Shown here one piece after another: positions 4,818 through 5,344 of a DNA stretch of 5,344 bases. The position numbers and the translations under genes are program-made. How positions within the stretch are numbered: the stretch's first letter is position 1; each line of letters starts with the position of its first letter. Below the pieces are notes generated by a model, which saw only the letters and a list, made by a program, of their open reading frames with translations, was not told the DNA's origin and searched no databases. This DNA is from Caulobacteraceae bacterium. GTDB taxonomy: Bacteria > Pseudomonadota > Alphaproteobacteria > Caulobacterales > Caulobacteraceae. The stretch is taken from assembly GCA_947501315.1 (NCBI GenBank), contig CANMXH010000156.1:1-5344 (forward strand), read 5' to 3'.

Positions 4818-5344
4818 ATGACCCAGCCGTTCGCCCCCGCCGCCTTTCCCTACGCCCGCCCTCGCCGCCTGCGTTCATCGCCCTGGGTGCGCCGGCTGGT
4901 CGCCGAGACGGTCCTCACCCCCGCCGATCTGGTCTGGCCGCTGATCGTCCACGACGGTGCCGAGGACCGCGTCCCTGTCGCCTCCATGCCCGGCGTCTTC
5001 CGCCTGTCACCCCGGGCCGCCGCCGCCGCCGCTGTCGAGGCCCGCGACCTCGGCATCCCCGCCGTGGCCCTGTTTCCCAATGTCGACGGTGCCATCAAGG
5101 ACGCCATCGGCACCGGCGCGACCGACCCCGACGGCCTGATCCCGGACTGTATCAAGGCGATCAAGGACGCCGCCCCGGAGATCGGCGTCATGACGGATGT
5201 GGCGCTGGACTGCTACACCGACCACGGCCACGACGGCGTGGTCGAGAACGGCCGCATCCTCAATGACGCCAGCCTCGAGCGGCTGGCCGAACAGGCCTTC
5301 ATCCATGCCCATGCCGGGGCCGATGTGGTCGCCCCCTCGGACAT
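4818..5344 (+). CDS. hemB: Porphobilinogen synthase / delta-aminolevulinate dehydratase (3' part beyond right edge)
   Basis: Condenses two 5-aminolevulinate molecules to porphobilinogen, an early cytoplasmic step of heme and other tetrapyrrole synthesis. The first 175 residues of a usual 320-340 are visible. Diagnostic stretches are R-P-R-R-L-R (14-19), E-T-V-L-T-P-A-D-L-V-W-P-L (30-42), V-P-V-A-S-M-P-G-V (52-60), L-F-P-N-V (85-89) and A-G-A-D-V-V-A-P-S-D-M at the right edge. The metal-site region D127-V-A-L-D131-C-Y-T-D-H-G-H-D139-G has Ala, Asp and Asp at the positions of the three zinc cysteines of the human enzyme (C122, C124, C132). This points to the zinc-independent, Mg-type class. C132 occupies a position that is normally proline. 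The start is fixed by an in-frame TAA at 4806-4808. No Shine-Dalgarno site lies within 5-12 nt of the ATG; the AAAGGAG at 4787-4793 is too far away. Catalytic lysines lie beyond the window. Confidence 0.95.
   Translation, partial: MTQPFAPAAFPYARPRRLRSSPWVRRLVAETVLTPADLVWPLIVHDGAEDRVPVASMPGVFRLSPRAAAAAAVEARDLGIPAVALFPNVDGAIKDAIGTGATDPDGLIPDCIKAIKDAAPEIGVMTDVALDCYTDHGHDGVVENGRILNDASLERLAEQAFIHAHAGADVVAPSD

Noticed and set aside
4637..4819. Short frames on both strands across the inverted repeat (4576-4821 plus, 4637-4819 and 4441-4734 minus).
   Set aside because: They read through palindromic arms and hairpins and give low-complexity Arg/Gly/Ala/Pro-rich peptides with no recognisable domain. 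The frames stay open because of GC content.
2501..5266. A 921-codon open frame on the plus strand opposite the hydrolase and acyl-CoA dehydrogenase genes.
   Set aside because: It is antisense to two clearly recognisable enzymes, crosses the inverted repeat and ends out of frame inside hemB. Its translation is rich in Arg, Gly, His and Asp, as expected from the opposite strand of GC-rich genes.

Overview
The window is GC-rich with dense coding, short intergenic gaps and alphaproteobacterial-type proteins. The HemB type, the isobutyryl-CoA dehydrogenase/HIBCH pairing and promoter-like strings resembling the Caulobacter housekeeping consensus suggest a member of the Caulobacterales (Caulobacter/Brevundimonas-like). 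This placement rests on protein and motif resemblance only; no database search was run.

Layout. Five genes run leftward on the minus strand and look like one transcription unit. In order of transcription they are an isobutyryl-CoA dehydrogenase-type acyl-CoA dehydrogenase (4564-3425), a 3-hydroxyisobutyryl-CoA hydrolase (3400-2351), two tandem paralogous exported methyltransferase-like proteins (2291-1509 and 1443-676), and 3-hydroxyisobutyrate dehydrogenase mmsB (596 to beyond the left edge). The gaps are 24, 59, 65 and 79 bp and none contains a convincing terminator. Divergently, on the plus strand, hemB (porphobilinogen synthase) starts at 4818 and runs off the right edge. The 253-bp divergent intergenic region is mostly filled by a 162-bp nested inverted-repeat element (4630-4791), with a possible promoter on each side of it.

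How the genes work together. The dehydrogenase, hydrolase and mmsB catalyse three steps of distal valine catabolism: isobutyryl-CoA to methacrylyl-CoA, 3-hydroxyisobutyryl-CoA to free 3-hydroxyisobutyrate, and 3-hydroxyisobutyrate to methylmalonate semialdehyde. The methacrylyl-CoA hydratase and the semialdehyde dehydrogenase (mmsA) are not in the window. The two methyltransferase-like genes sit inside this pathway cluster, yet both encode N-terminal export signals (one a probable lipoprotein, one a probable soluble periplasmic protein). Their role is unknown, and one has lost most of its glycine-rich SAM-binding loop. hemB belongs to tetrapyrrole biosynthesis and is a separate unit.

Most likely to repay a second look: the exported methyltransferase pair with one apparently degenerate SAM site, and the inverted-repeat element whose ends carry outward -35-like motifs next to both divergent genes, leaving hemB with almost no leader and no Shine-Dalgarno sequence.
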